Notes under the pieces: generated by a model
Databases searched by the model: none
Seen by the model: the letters and a program-made list of their open reading frames with translations, nothing else
What the model was told of the DNA's origin: nothing
Part shown: piece by piece, positions 1 to 8,164 of the stretch
How positions within the stretch are numbered: the first letter of the stretch is position 1
How the letters are laid out: the number at the start of each line of letters is the position of its first letter
Translations under genes and position numbers: made by a program
Origin: Candidatus Sumerlaeota bacterium
GTDB taxonomy: Bacteria > Sumerlaeota > Sumerlaeia > MWCT01
Direction of reading: 5' to 3'
NCBI GenBank assembly: GCA_026398545.1
Contig: JAPLSR010000267.1
Span: 1 to 33,292, forward strand
Length of the DNA stretch: 33,292 nucleotides

Positions 1-2899
1 GGTAATCATTCAGAATTTTCAGGGCGACGATATCATTGACCACCTTGTCGCGCGCCCTGTAGATGACCCCCATCGAGCCACGGTTCACCTCTTCCATGAT
101 TTCAAAGCGGGCATCCTGTATCACCGGTGCAGGGTGCGCAATCTCTGCCTCCTTTTGCTGGAGCTGGATGCGGTAATCAATTTTTTTCCATTTTGTAGAT
201 ACGTCTTTGTATTCTGGTGAGTTGTCCATAATTAGTTGATAAATATCCTTGGCACCGTTCAGGTCCACCGCCTTTTCCATATCATTCGCAAGGCGATACA
301 GAATATCGGTGATTTCAGGGTTTAAGGGAAGCATCTTGAATGTGTGCCAGGCAAGGGAATACATATTTTTCTGCCAGTAACTGAGCCCGAGTATTTTCAG
401 GGCGCGTAATTTGTAATTCTCATCCTTGGCAAGTTCCTGGAGGATGTTTATTGCCTCATCCATCTTGTTCTTCTTGAGGTATATCTTGACAAGTTTGAAT
501 TGGATTCCCGGGCTTTTCTCTGTTTGCAGATATTCCTCATAGAGGGTTTCGAGGGTATTTACGATTCCCTCTTCCTCGCCCTGTTTCTGGAGGTTCTCAA
601 AACTTATAATCGCCTCTTTCCACTTCTTGAGCTGCTGATACAGCCCGGCGCGTTCGCGGATAGCCAGCTTGTAGTTTGGGTAATGTTTGACCAGATACTC
701 ATAGGCTTCCAGCGCCTCAGCCGGATTCTGCTCGGCTTTCTCCATATAAATCTTGATGGCATTGCGAGCATCCTCCGGAAAACGGCACAGAATATGAACC
801 CTTGAGAGGAGCAGATACAAATCGGCTGGCAGCGGGATATTTTTATTTATCAGGTCGCCGACATTTTCACAAAAGCGCATGTATGTGGAGATGGTACTTT
901 CGCTCCTGTCCTCTGACGCCGCAAGTTCCTGAACCTGATGGAGCATCTCCCGGGTAATCGGCAATGGAAGTTCAGGTGGAGCGGAAACTTCTCCACCGGG
1001 CGCCACCTGTGTCGGGGGCCGAGGAAATGTTAGCGTGTCTTCTGCCCCTAATGGGGTGGCAGGAATCTCTTGAAGGTCTTTTTTGGGAAACAGCGGTTCA
1101 ACGGTGAGGGGCTTGGCGCTTGCCGTTGCCTTTTGGAGCGATGGAGAAGGAGAAACCGCAGCCGGTTCCGTTATGACTTCTTCAGGTTGAGTGTCAGAGA
1201 CAGCGCGAAATCTCCCCGGTTGCTTATCAATGTCATAGAGGCTCTCTGGTGGGGTTGTGGGTGTCCCCAGCTGAACAGCGGAGAGAATATCCGCCGTTGC
1301 AGCCTCAGCGCGCACAGGTCCCGGCTTCAAGGGATAAGCGGCAATCTGTCTCTGTTTGCGCCTGCTTTTTTGTTTCTTCTTTTCCTCAGATGTGAGGAAG
1401 GTGTGCGTGATGGTAAGTTTTTTCTCCTTTCCGGTTGCCATATCATTGGCGAATATCTCAAGAACGCCATCGGAGTTAATAAAAAAGGTGATCCTGATTC
1501 GTGGCGTGCCAGCCGTTGCGGGCTCAACATCGCTCAGGTTGAATTTTCCCAGGCTCCGGTTATCTTCCGCATTTTCGCTCTCCCCCTGAACCACATGGAT
1601 GTTGACAAAGGCTTGGTTATCCTCCGTGGTGGTGAAGGTCTTTGCCGCCTTGATGGGGATGGTGCTGTTTTTCTCAATAATATTTGAGACCTTTCCATCC
1701 TTGACTTCCACCCCGAGAGAGTGGGGGGTAATGTCAAGGAGCACCACCTCTTGAAGATCGCCTGCAAAAATGCCCGCATGAGTGGCGGCTCCAAGGGCTA
1801 CAATTTCATCCGGATTTACACCCTTGAACGGCGTAACGCCGAAAAAATCCTCCACCTCTTCCTGGACAAAGGGGATACGGGATGACCCTCCAACAAGGAT
1901 CACCTTGGATAAATCCTTTTTGGAGACCCCTGCCGCCTCCAGAGCATCCCGAGAGCATTTGATAGTCCGCTCCACATACGTGGCGATGAGGGATTCAAAT
2001 TCTCTCCGTGTAATCATCCTCTCAAGGTGGATGGGACGCTTATCCTTTTGCGCCACAAAGGGGAGGGAGATGAGGGTATGATTGGTGGTGGAGAGTTCGC
2101 ATTTCGCCTTTTCCGCCACCTCTTTCAGGCGGTAAAGTGTTACCGGATCCTCCAAAAGATTGACTCCGTGCTTTTGCTGAAATTCTTCAACAATGAGTGT
2201 GACGATGGCATTATCCAGGTCGTCGCCGCCCAGGTGGGTGTCTCCATTGGACACAAGCACCTCAAAGGTGTTGTGGTCTATTTCGAGTATGGAGATATCA
2301 AATGTGCCGCCGCCAAAATCATACACAGCCACAATCTCTTCGGTGTTTTTACCAAGCCCGTAAGCCATGGCCGCGGCGGTGGGCTCATTGAGAAGTCTTA
2401 ATACCTCCAATCCCGCCAGACGACCTGCCTCCATCGTGGCATTTCTCTGCAAATCGTCAAAATAGGCTGGAACTGTGATGATAGCTTGATGAACCGGCTC
2501 CTCTAAGTAGCCCTCCGCCGATTCCTTCAGCTTCTGGAGGATTAATGCGGAAATTTGCTCCGGCTTATATCCCATCCCGTTAATGTCAATATACAGCTGG
2601 TCTTCCTTTTGGGTGAGTTTGAATGGGAATTTTTCCCCGGAATCCCAGACGTCTGAAAAGCTCCTCCCCATCAGCCGTTTGATAGAGTTAATGGTGCGGG
2701 TGGGATTTGTGGGTGCCTGACGGCGGGCAATCTCCCCAACAATAACCTCACCATTATCCAGAAAGGCAACAACCGAGGGTGTCTTATTGCCCCCTTCCGG
2801 CGTCGATATAATGACAGGTTCGGAACCCTCAACATATGACGCAAGGGAATAGGTTGTTCCAAGGTCAATACCGATAATTTTTCCTTCTTTTAATTCCAT
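1..2899 (-). CDS. Hsp70 - TPR - Ser/Thr protein kinase fusion (C-terminus beyond window)
   Basis: The frame is open for 966 codons from the ATG at 2899 to the window edge; I translated it line by line and found no stop or frameshift. Residues 1-386 are an Hsp70 ATPase: phosphate-1 loop GIDLGTTYS (10-18), ITVPAYFDD, NEPTAAA (171-177), DFGGGTFD (194-201) and LVGGSSRIP (335-343). Residues about 387-510 match the beta substrate-binding domain, starting LLDITPHSLGVEV. The helical lid is missing and is replaced by a Lys/Arg stretch and a Pro/Ala-rich linker to about 660. Residues about 690-915 are helical and TPR-like (for example EALEAYEYLVKHYPNY, MDEAINILQELAKD). From 931 a Hanks-type kinase N-lobe begins: glycine loop VNRGSMGVIYRARD (938-951; Asn replaces the usual first Gly) and the VALK lysine K961. 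The catalytic loop lies outside. Likely a cytosolic chaperone-sensor coupled to phosphorylation; the role is inferred. It lies 284 bp after the dual-receiver gene. Confidence 0.93.
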   Translation of the reverse strand, partial: MELKEGKIIGIDLGTTYSLASYVEGSEPVIISTPEGGNKTPSVVAFLDNGEVIVGEIARRQAPTNPTRTINSIKRLMGRSFSDVWDSGEKFPFKLTQKEDQLYIDINGMGYKPEQISALILQKLKESAEGYLEEPVHQAIITVPAYFDDLQRNATMEAGRLAGLEVLRLLNEPTAAAMAYGLGKNTEEIVAVYDFGGGTFDISILEIDHNTFEVLVSNGDTHLGGDDLDNAIVTLIVEEFQQKHGVNLLEDPVTLYRLKEVAEKAKCELSTTNHTLISLPFVAQKDKRPIHLERMITRREFESLIATYVERTIKCSRDALEAAGVSKKDLSKVILVGGSSRIPFVQEEVEDFFGVTPFKGVNPDEIVALGAATHAGIFAGDLQEVVLLDITPHSLGVEVKDGKVSNIIEKNSTIPIKAAKTFTTTEDNQAFVNIHVVQGESENAEDNRSLGKFNLSDVEPATAGTPRIRITFFINSDGVLEIFANDMATGKEKKLTITHTFLTSEEKKKQKSRRKQRQIAAYPLKPGPVRAEAATADILSAVQLGTPTTPPESLYDIDKQPGRFRAVSDTQPEEVITEPAAVSPSPSLQKATASAKPLTVEPLFPKKDLQEIPATPLGAEDTLTFPRPPTQVAPGGEVSAPPELPLPITREMLHQVQELAASEDRSESTISTYMRFCENVGDLINKNIPLPADLYLLLSRVHILCRFPEDARNAIKIYMEKAEQNPAEALEAYEYLVKHYPNYKLAIRERAGLYQQLKKWKEAIISFENLQKQGEEEGIVNTLETLYEEYLQTEKSPGIQFKLVKIYLKKNKMDEAINILQELAKDENYKLRALKILGLSYWQKNMYSLAWHTFKMLPLNPEITDILYRLANDMEKAVDLNGAKDIYQLIMDNSPEYKDVSTKWKKIDYRIQLQQKEAEIAHPAPVIQDARFEIMEEVNRGSMGVIYRARDKVVNDIVALKILNDY

Positions 2900-3183
2900 A
2901 GGTGGTTAGATTTTCTATACCTTAAAAAAAAATAATCCACATCTCTTTTAAAGTGGATGAAAAAAATTTACATATATAATCAGCAAATTCAATGCCATAA
3001 TAAAAAAAAGCGCCCCCTTTTCTAATATTATGAGATGACTTGAATTATCAGAAAGTAAAGGGAGAAATTGAATTATTTTCGTGTTTTCATGAGCGCATAT
3101 TTTACACAAAATGGGAAATGTAATTCACACTGTCAATTATTTCCCCCCTCTGATAAAACCCGTTTTTTTTACAAATGTTTATC

Positions 3184-4302
3184 CTACCCTTGATACCCCT
3201 CCTTCTTCTTGAGGAGGCGTTCCTCCCTTGCTTCAAAGACGCGTTTTTCCTCCTTTTCCCTTTCTTCAATCTCTTTGATTGAAATTTTTTTTGCCCTAAT
3301 CTCAATATGACGCTTTTTGAACAATTCCCTCATACTATCCAGGAGGTCTTTTGGGGTGAATGGTTTTGTCAGATACATATCCGCCCCAAGCTTCATGGCA
3401 TAATCTATGTCCTTCTGGCTGGTTTTGGCAGAGATAAACATGATGGGCGAGTTCTGAAATGTCACATTGCGGCGCAAAGACTGGCACAATTGGTATCCGC
3501 TCATCTTGGGAATCATGATGTCCAGAATAAAGAGGTCAGGTTGGTAAATAACGAGTTTTTTAACCGCCTCTAACCCGTCACTTGCGGTCACGACTTCAAA
3601 ACCCTCTCTGAGCGTCATCCGGGTGAATTCCAGCATATCCGCCTCATCATCCACCACCATCACGCGAGGTGTCACAATAGAGCGGAGTTCGACATAGGGG
3701 CTTTCTTTATGCGTGGGAATGGGTTGCCGCCCTGCAATGCGCTCATATTCGGATTCGCAGGTTTTTACCTTTTCCGCTGTTGGAGCAGTCGGGATGGCAG
3801 GGGGCTGCTTTGATGTTATAGCCTCCACTGGCGCGCCTGTCACAGCGCCGGATTTTTCCATTTCACGAATCTGCTGAAGGGTGTATTGCTTTTTCTGCGG
3901 AGGATAGCGATGTTTTTTGAGGGTGTTTTGAACAGTCGTCAGCAGATGTGAGGTATCTATGGGTTTGGTGAGGTAAAGGTCTGCACCCGAGCGGTATGCC
4001 TTCTCCATATCTTCACGTGAGGAGAGCGCAGAGATGAACAGTATGGGGATATAACTGAAATTCGGATTCTCGCGAATCGCCTCACTTGCCTCCAGTCCAT
4101 TCATGAGGGGCATCATGACATCCATGATAATAAAATCGGGTTGGCAGCGCTCCAGTTTTTCCAGTGCATCCAGTCCGTCAAATGCCTCAACAATCTCAAA
4201 CTGGTTTGACAGGACGGTGGATATGAGGACACGGATATCTTTATCATCATCCACAATCATGATGCGCCAGGGGATATTATCTTTGACTTCTTGTATTGAC
4301 AA
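3184..4302 (-). CDS. Two-receiver response regulator without DNA-binding output
   Basis: The 372-residue protein contains two CheY-like receiver domains joined by a Pro/Ala-rich linker (about 130-210). The first has the acidic pocket IVDDD (16-20), phospho-acceptor D61 in MDVMMP, S91 and K113 in LTKP. The second has VVDDE (216-220), D261 in LDIMIP, S291 and K313. Both sets of phosphorylation residues are therefore complete and exactly 200 residues apart, which suggests an internal duplication. No helix-turn-helix, GGDEF or kinase domain is present. The last 40 residues are a charged, probably coiled-coil tail. Such proteins usually work through protein-protein contact. The gene follows rodA by 55 bp on the same strand, so it may be co-transcribed with the mre cluster. 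No cognate histidine kinase is in the window. Confidence 0.9.
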   Translation of the reverse strand: MSIQEVKDNIPWRIMIVDDDKDIRVLISTVLSNQFEIVEAFDGLDALEKLERCQPDFIIMDVMMPLMNGLEASEAIRENPNFSYIPILFISALSSREDMEKAYRSGADLYLTKPIDTSHLLTTVQNTLKKHRYPPQKKQYTLQQIREMEKSGAVTGAPVEAITSKQPPAIPTAPTAEKVKTCESEYERIAGRQPIPTHKESPYVELRSIVTPRVMVVDDEADMLEFTRMTLREGFEVVTASDGLEAVKKLVIYQPDLFILDIMIPKMSGYQLCQSLRRNVTFQNSPIMFISAKTSQKDIDYAMKLGADMYLTKPFTPKDLLDSMRELFKKRHIEIRAKKISIKEIEEREKEEKRVFEAREERLLKKKEGYQG

Positions 4303-4357
4303 TTTTTTCCTCCCGGTATGGATTCCAGATACTTATGGTCAGTGTGCAAGTCAATAA

Positions 4358-5491
4358 TTACCCCGCAAAAGCCTGATAACCTCCTTTACTAACGCCAACA
4401 GATTGAACAATGGCAAAAAGTATATAATTTGTCAACAAAAACGACCCGCCATAGCTGAAAAATGGCAGGGGGAGTCCAGTGACGGGTAGCAAACGAAGCG
4501 ACATCCCTATATTGCAGAAGATATGGATAAGAAAACATCCCAGAATGCCGGTCGCAAGGAGACGCCCGAATTTATCAGGCGTATTCCTCGCCGCATTGTG
4601 CGCTCGCGCCGTGATAAGACCATAGAGAAGTAGTAACAATCCACACCCGACAAAACCGAATTGCTCCCCGAGGCTGGAAAAGATGAAGTCCGTGTGGCGC
4701 TCGGGAAGAAAACTCAGTCTTGTCTGAGTCCCCGCCTTCCACCCCTTGCCAAGAAGACCGCCGGAGCCGAGAGAGATTTCCGCCTGTCGGATGTTGTATC
4801 CCTGCCATTTTGTATCGTGTTCAGGGTTGAAAAAGACCTTGATGCGCGCCTTCTGGTATGGTTTAAGAAAGGGATAGGTCACAACTGTTCCCCACACCGC
4901 CATGAGGATGCACAGGAGAATAAGTTTGTGTGATGCGCCTCCCGCATAAATCATTATCAGCAGGAGGGGGAAAAAGAGCGATGCCGTGCCGATATCCGGT
5001 TGGTATAGAATCAGCGCCATCGGCAACCCGACAATTACAATGGGCGCGAGAATATCCCTGATTCTTGTGAGCGGTTTTTCACGCCAGGCAAGGCAGTGCT
5101 CCAGGCACAATATGACGGCTATCTTGGCAAACTCTGAGGGCTGGACGCGGTGAGTGCCAATGTCATACCAGCTCTTGGCGCCCTTCACCTGATGACCCAG
5201 AAAGATTAGTAGGATTAGTAACAGGATTGAAAAAGTGTAGATAGGCCATACCAGATGTCTCAACCACCTGTAATCAAGAAGTGAGATAACAGTATAAGTA
5301 GCCAGGCTCACAAGTAACCATAAGGTTTGTTTCCGGGCGTAATCTGATAGTTCAGGGATGGAATAGGTGGCTCCGTAAATGACAATAATGCCGAAGAGGG
5401 TGACCAATATGAGCGGGAAAAAAAGCATCACGTCAAAACGGCGGGTGAATTTTCGCATCAATGAATATCTATTAATTCGTTCCACTGTCAT
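4358..5491 (-). CDS. rodA: RodA, SEDS peptidoglycan glycosyltransferase
   Basis: This 377-residue polytopic inner-membrane protein belongs to the SEDS family, which polymerises lipid II into glycan strands during elongation. The sequence shows about ten hydrophobic segments, the KGAKSWYDIG...VQPSE block (103-120), YQPDIGTA (163-170), the FLPERHTDFIFS loop (261-272) with the conserved Asp D268, and the C-terminal GLPLPFFSYGGS motif. Length is close to that of other RodA proteins. The start codon lies 19 bp after the mreD stop with only a weak ribosome binding site, consistent with read-through translation in the operon. RodA normally works with PBP2, but no PBP2 gene is beside it here. The assignment to RodA rather than FtsW rests on motif resemblance and on the mreBCD neighbourhood. 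Confidence 0.95.
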   Translation of the reverse strand: MTVERINRYSLMRKFTRRFDVMLFFPLILVTLFGIIVIYGATYSIPELSDYARKQTLWLLVSLATYTVISLLDYRWLRHLVWPIYTFSILLLILLIFLGHQVKGAKSWYDIGTHRVQPSEFAKIAVILCLEHCLAWREKPLTRIRDILAPIVIVGLPMALILYQPDIGTASLFFPLLLIMIYAGGASHKLILLCILMAVWGTVVTYPFLKPYQKARIKVFFNPEHDTKWQGYNIRQAEISLGSGGLLGKGWKAGTQTRLSFLPERHTDFIFSSLGEQFGFVGCGLLLLLYGLITARAHNAARNTPDKFGRLLATGILGCFLIHIFCNIGMSLRLLPVTGLPLPFFSYGGSFLLTNYILFAIVQSVGVSKGGYQAFAG

Positions 5492-5510
5492 TCACCGGCA
5501 TGGGATAAAT

Positions 5511-5981
5511 TCATATCCATTTCTTACGCCATTGCCTCTTTTTTGCACGGAACATTCTCTCGAGACCGGGAAATGTCAGGGCAAAAACCAACCCACCCGT
5601 CAATGCGCTTCCGAAACGCAGGGTGAAAAACGGCGCAACACAAAGCGTCATCATGAGACTTGCCAGAAGGTCTGCGAACCCGAGGAAAATCAGGGCAAAA
5701 ATGAAAAGGACAGGACGCGGCGATTCCCTGAGATAAAATGAGGTTCCTCCCATCAGGTAGCCTGTAAGCGCAAGGGCAAGGGCAAGCAAACCGGCGGGTT
5801 CGCCAAACATCGCCGCATGAATGAACCCGATAGTAAAACCCGTAATCGCCCCCGCCGCCTGACCCCATTGCATGGCGGCGAAAAAGACAAAGAGGACGGA
5901 CGGGCGAGGAAAAAAACTTTCACGCCACCCCGGCGCCATCAGCGCCCATTCAAGAAAAAAGGACACCATCAGGAGCGTCAT
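5511..5981 (-). CDS. mreD: Rod shape-determining protein MreD
   Basis: A small hydrophobic protein of 156 residues with about five predicted membrane segments lies between mreC and rodA, the standard MreD position. Sequence conservation in this family is low, so the call depends on size, hydrophobicity and context. I prefer the ATG at 5981 because GAGGGTGA lies 8 bases before it, inside the end of mreC. TTG at 5999 or GTG at 5993 would give a protein up to 162 residues long and overlapping the mreC stop. MreD is an integral component of the elongasome linking MreC to cytoplasmic MreB. Confidence 0.85.
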   Translation of the reverse strand: MTLLMVSFFLEWALMAPGWRESFFPRPSVLFVFFAAMQWGQAAGAITGFTIGFIHAAMFGEPAGLLALALALTGYLMGGTSFYLRESPRPVLFIFALIFLGFADLLASLMMTLCVAPFFTLRFGSALTGGLVFALTFPGLERMFRAKKRQWRKKWI

Positions 5982-5985
5982 GAAT

Positions 5986-6846
5986 TTAATCACCCTCAAG
6001 GCGTTTCTCCTTCATGGACTCACTTCCCAGTAGTATGAGGAGAAAATCAAGGCGCATAAAGTCCGCCGTCGGTCTTACGTAAACCTTTGAGCGACCGTAT
6101 TTGTCCTTCTCTATGCTTTCCACCTCGCCAACCGGCAGGTCGCCTGGAAAGAGGGACTGTTGTAAACCGGCAGTGACCACATGGTCATTCCGGCGCAGGC
6201 GGCGACTCAGTCCCTCCGTCCGCAGATTCAAGATATCCGGCTTTCCCGTCCCCTCCACAATGCCAAGCTCTCCCGTTTCGGAGACACGGACCATGAGCGC
6301 ACTCTGAATGTCAATCAAAAGATGCACCAGAGCCATATCGCCTGACGCCTCCTTCACCACCCCCACCACGCCCTTCTCATTCACCACGGTCTGCTCAGGT
6401 CTGACTCCATCTTTTGCGCCCCTGTTCACAAGGATGGTTCTTGTCCAGGGATTGGAGCTGTATCCAATGATGTTGGCGGGAAGAAGGGAATATCGGGCGA
6501 TGGTGTGACCGGCGGGGGAGGAGACAAGATGCTGTGTGCGCTCAAGCGTGGTGAGCGCATTTCTTGTCTCGTTTAATTGCAGGCGAGCGGCGACAAGGTC
6601 ATGTTTCAGTCTTTCATTATCCTCCGCGAGGCTCTCCGAGCCGAACCAGGCAGTTGTGAGCCTTTCAGCGAGCCTTCTCACGTATCCGGCGCCTTTCACA
6701 AGAGGCTGGCAGACGGACATAATCACTCTGCCGGCTGGGGTTTTGTAAAAAGTCTGAGATACATTGGAAAGGAGAGCGGAAAGGGAAATGATGAGCAAAA
6801 TGATGAGGAGAATCCTGCGCCGTCTTTTTTGTATCTTGGAAACCAT
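5986..6846 (-). CDS. mreC: Rod shape-determining protein MreC
   Basis: The 286-residue protein has a basic cytoplasmic N-terminus (KIQKRRRR), one membrane segment at about 13-30, a coiled coil at about 70-110, and the periplasmic beta-domain typical of MreC. Recognisable stretches include ANIIGYSSNPWTRTILVNRG, KDGVRPEQTVV and the C-terminal LPVGEVESIEKD. MreC is a bitopic scaffold for the elongation machinery that connects MreB inside with RodA and PBP2 in the membrane. It follows mreB by 86 bp and its end overlaps possible upstream starts of mreD, so the three are probably one transcript. Confidence 0.95.
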   Translation of the reverse strand: MVSKIQKRRRRILLIILLIISLSALLSNVSQTFYKTPAGRVIMSVCQPLVKGAGYVRRLAERLTTAWFGSESLAEDNERLKHDLVAARLQLNETRNALTTLERTQHLVSSPAGHTIARYSLLPANIIGYSSNPWTRTILVNRGAKDGVRPEQTVVNEKGVVGVVKEASGDMALVHLLIDIQSALMVRVSETGELGIVEGTGKPDILNLRTEGLSRRLRRNDHVVTAGLQQSLFPGDLPVGEVESIEKDKYGRSKVYVRPTADFMRLDFLLILLGSESMKEKRLEGD

Positions 6847-6932
6847 ACCATCATCGGTTGAATATCCGGCGTTTGAGAATAACTCATAAAGATGAGGTCA
6901 TAAGGTCAGTCATTGAACCATTACTGCCGAAT

Positions 6933-7979
6933 TTAGAATCGGTGTTTTGCGCTTTCATAGCGGGCAAGAATCTCAATGGTGTCAAGCGATTTGCCCGTGC
7001 CGAGAACGACAGCCGTTTCCGGATTGTCCGTCACCCGGACAGTCAGGTCTGTTTCAGAGGCAATGAGGGAATCCAGACCGCGGAGCTGTGAGCTCCCTCC
7101 GACCATAGTGATGCCCGCATCCACAATATCCGCAGCAAGTTCCGGCGGCGCCATTTCCAGCGTGGACTTTACTATATTCACAATGACCATAATCGGGTCC
7201 TGGAGTGCCTCCCTGATTTCATCCGAGTGTATCTCAATACTTCGGGGCAGACCTGATATCAGGTCGCGCCCTTTGATAATCATCGATTTTTCCTCAGGCA
7301 GCCTGTCTGCGGAGCCGATTTTTATTTTCGCCTCCTCTGAAGTCCGCTCGCCAATAATCATATTGTATTTTTTCTTGATGTGACTGGCGATTGCCATATC
7401 AAACTCATCCCCCGCCACGCGGACAGATTTGGAGACTACAATTCCCCCCAGGGAGATGATAGCCACTTCCGTTGTGCCGCCGCCGATGTCAATAATCATG
7501 TTGCCGGTTGGCTCTGTCACCGGCATTCCTGCGCCAATTGCCGCCGCCATAGGCTCCTGAATCAGATACACCTTCCATGCGCCAGCCTGGTTTGCAGCCT
7601 CCTGCACGGCGCGCTTCTCCACCTCGGTTATGCCTGAAGGGACGCCGATGACAATCCGCAATCGGGGGTGAAAGATATTTCGTCTGCGTTTTTTGACTTT
7701 ATTGATAAAGGCGCGAAGCATCTCCTGCGCCATGTCGAAATCATTGATGACCCCATCCTTCATGGGTCGGACGGCAACGATGTTTCCCGGAGTGCGTCCC
7801 AGCATCCGTTTTGCCTCCGCCCCCACAGCAATGACTTCATGGGTGTTTCTGTCAACAGACACCACGGATGGCTCGGCTAAAACAATCCCCTCGCCCCTGA
7901 CATACACCAGCGTTGTGGCAGTCCCGAGGTCGATGCCGATATCCATGGAAAACCACTTGTTCAATAACTCTATTGCCAT
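6933..7979 (-). CDS. mreB: Cell shape actin homologue MreB
   Basis: The 348-residue protein has the actin-fold ATPase motifs: phosphate-1 DIGIDLGTATTLVY (13-26), NMIIDIGGGTTEVAI (phosphate-2) and the adenosine region ITMVGGSSQLRGLD. Also present are the MreB-typical EPSVVS, VRPMKDGVI and the IGVPSGITEVEKRAV block. The adenosine motif reads GGSSQLRG where most MreB proteins have GGGALLRG; this is a moderate deviation. MreB forms membrane-bound filaments that steer lateral wall synthesis. A GGGGAG stretch lies about 12 bases before the ATG, somewhat far for a ribosome binding site. The first 12 residues (MAIELLNKWFSM) may form the membrane-binding amphipathic helix. It is the first gene of the mreBCD-rodA run, with a candidate promoter upstream. 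Confidence 0.97.
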   Translation of the reverse strand: MAIELLNKWFSMDIGIDLGTATTLVYVRGEGIVLAEPSVVSVDRNTHEVIAVGAEAKRMLGRTPGNIVAVRPMKDGVINDFDMAQEMLRAFINKVKKRRRNIFHPRLRIVIGVPSGITEVEKRAVQEAANQAGAWKVYLIQEPMAAAIGAGMPVTEPTGNMIIDIGGGTTEVAIISLGGIVVSKSVRVAGDEFDMAIASHIKKKYNMIIGERTSEEAKIKIGSADRLPEEKSMIIKGRDLISGLPRSIEIHSDEIREALQDPIMVIVNIVKSTLEMAPPELAADIVDAGITMVGGSSQLRGLDSLIASETDLTVRVTDNPETAVVLGTGKSLDTIEILARYESAKHRF

Positions 7980-8046
7980 GAATAATGATTTCTCCCCTGT
8001 ATTATTAAAACTGTTTTTACATCTTCTTCTAATTTTTAATCACGTA

Positions 8047-8076
8047 TCTATAGCCATGGTTTATTTCAACTGTAAA
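8047..8076 (-). promoter_or_regulatory. Candidate sigma-70-type promoter for mreB
   Basis: Read on the minus strand, TTTACA (8076-8071) and TATAGA (8052-8047) are separated by 18 bases in an AT-rich stretch 68 bp before mreB. Five and four of six positions match the consensus boxes. The hexamers are read directly; promoter activity is inferred. Confidence 0.4.
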
Positions 8077-8164
8077 TAAAAAAATTCAAGCACTGGTTGA
8101 AGGTAACCTTATTACGCTCCCTTGCGCCTCTCCCCCTGTTTACACAATAGTATGGTGTTCAGAC

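Noticed and set aside
3102..3305. Lys/Arg-rich minus-strand frame overlapping the end of the dual-receiver gene
   Set aside because: It is an out-of-frame read of the charged tail region without a start signal.
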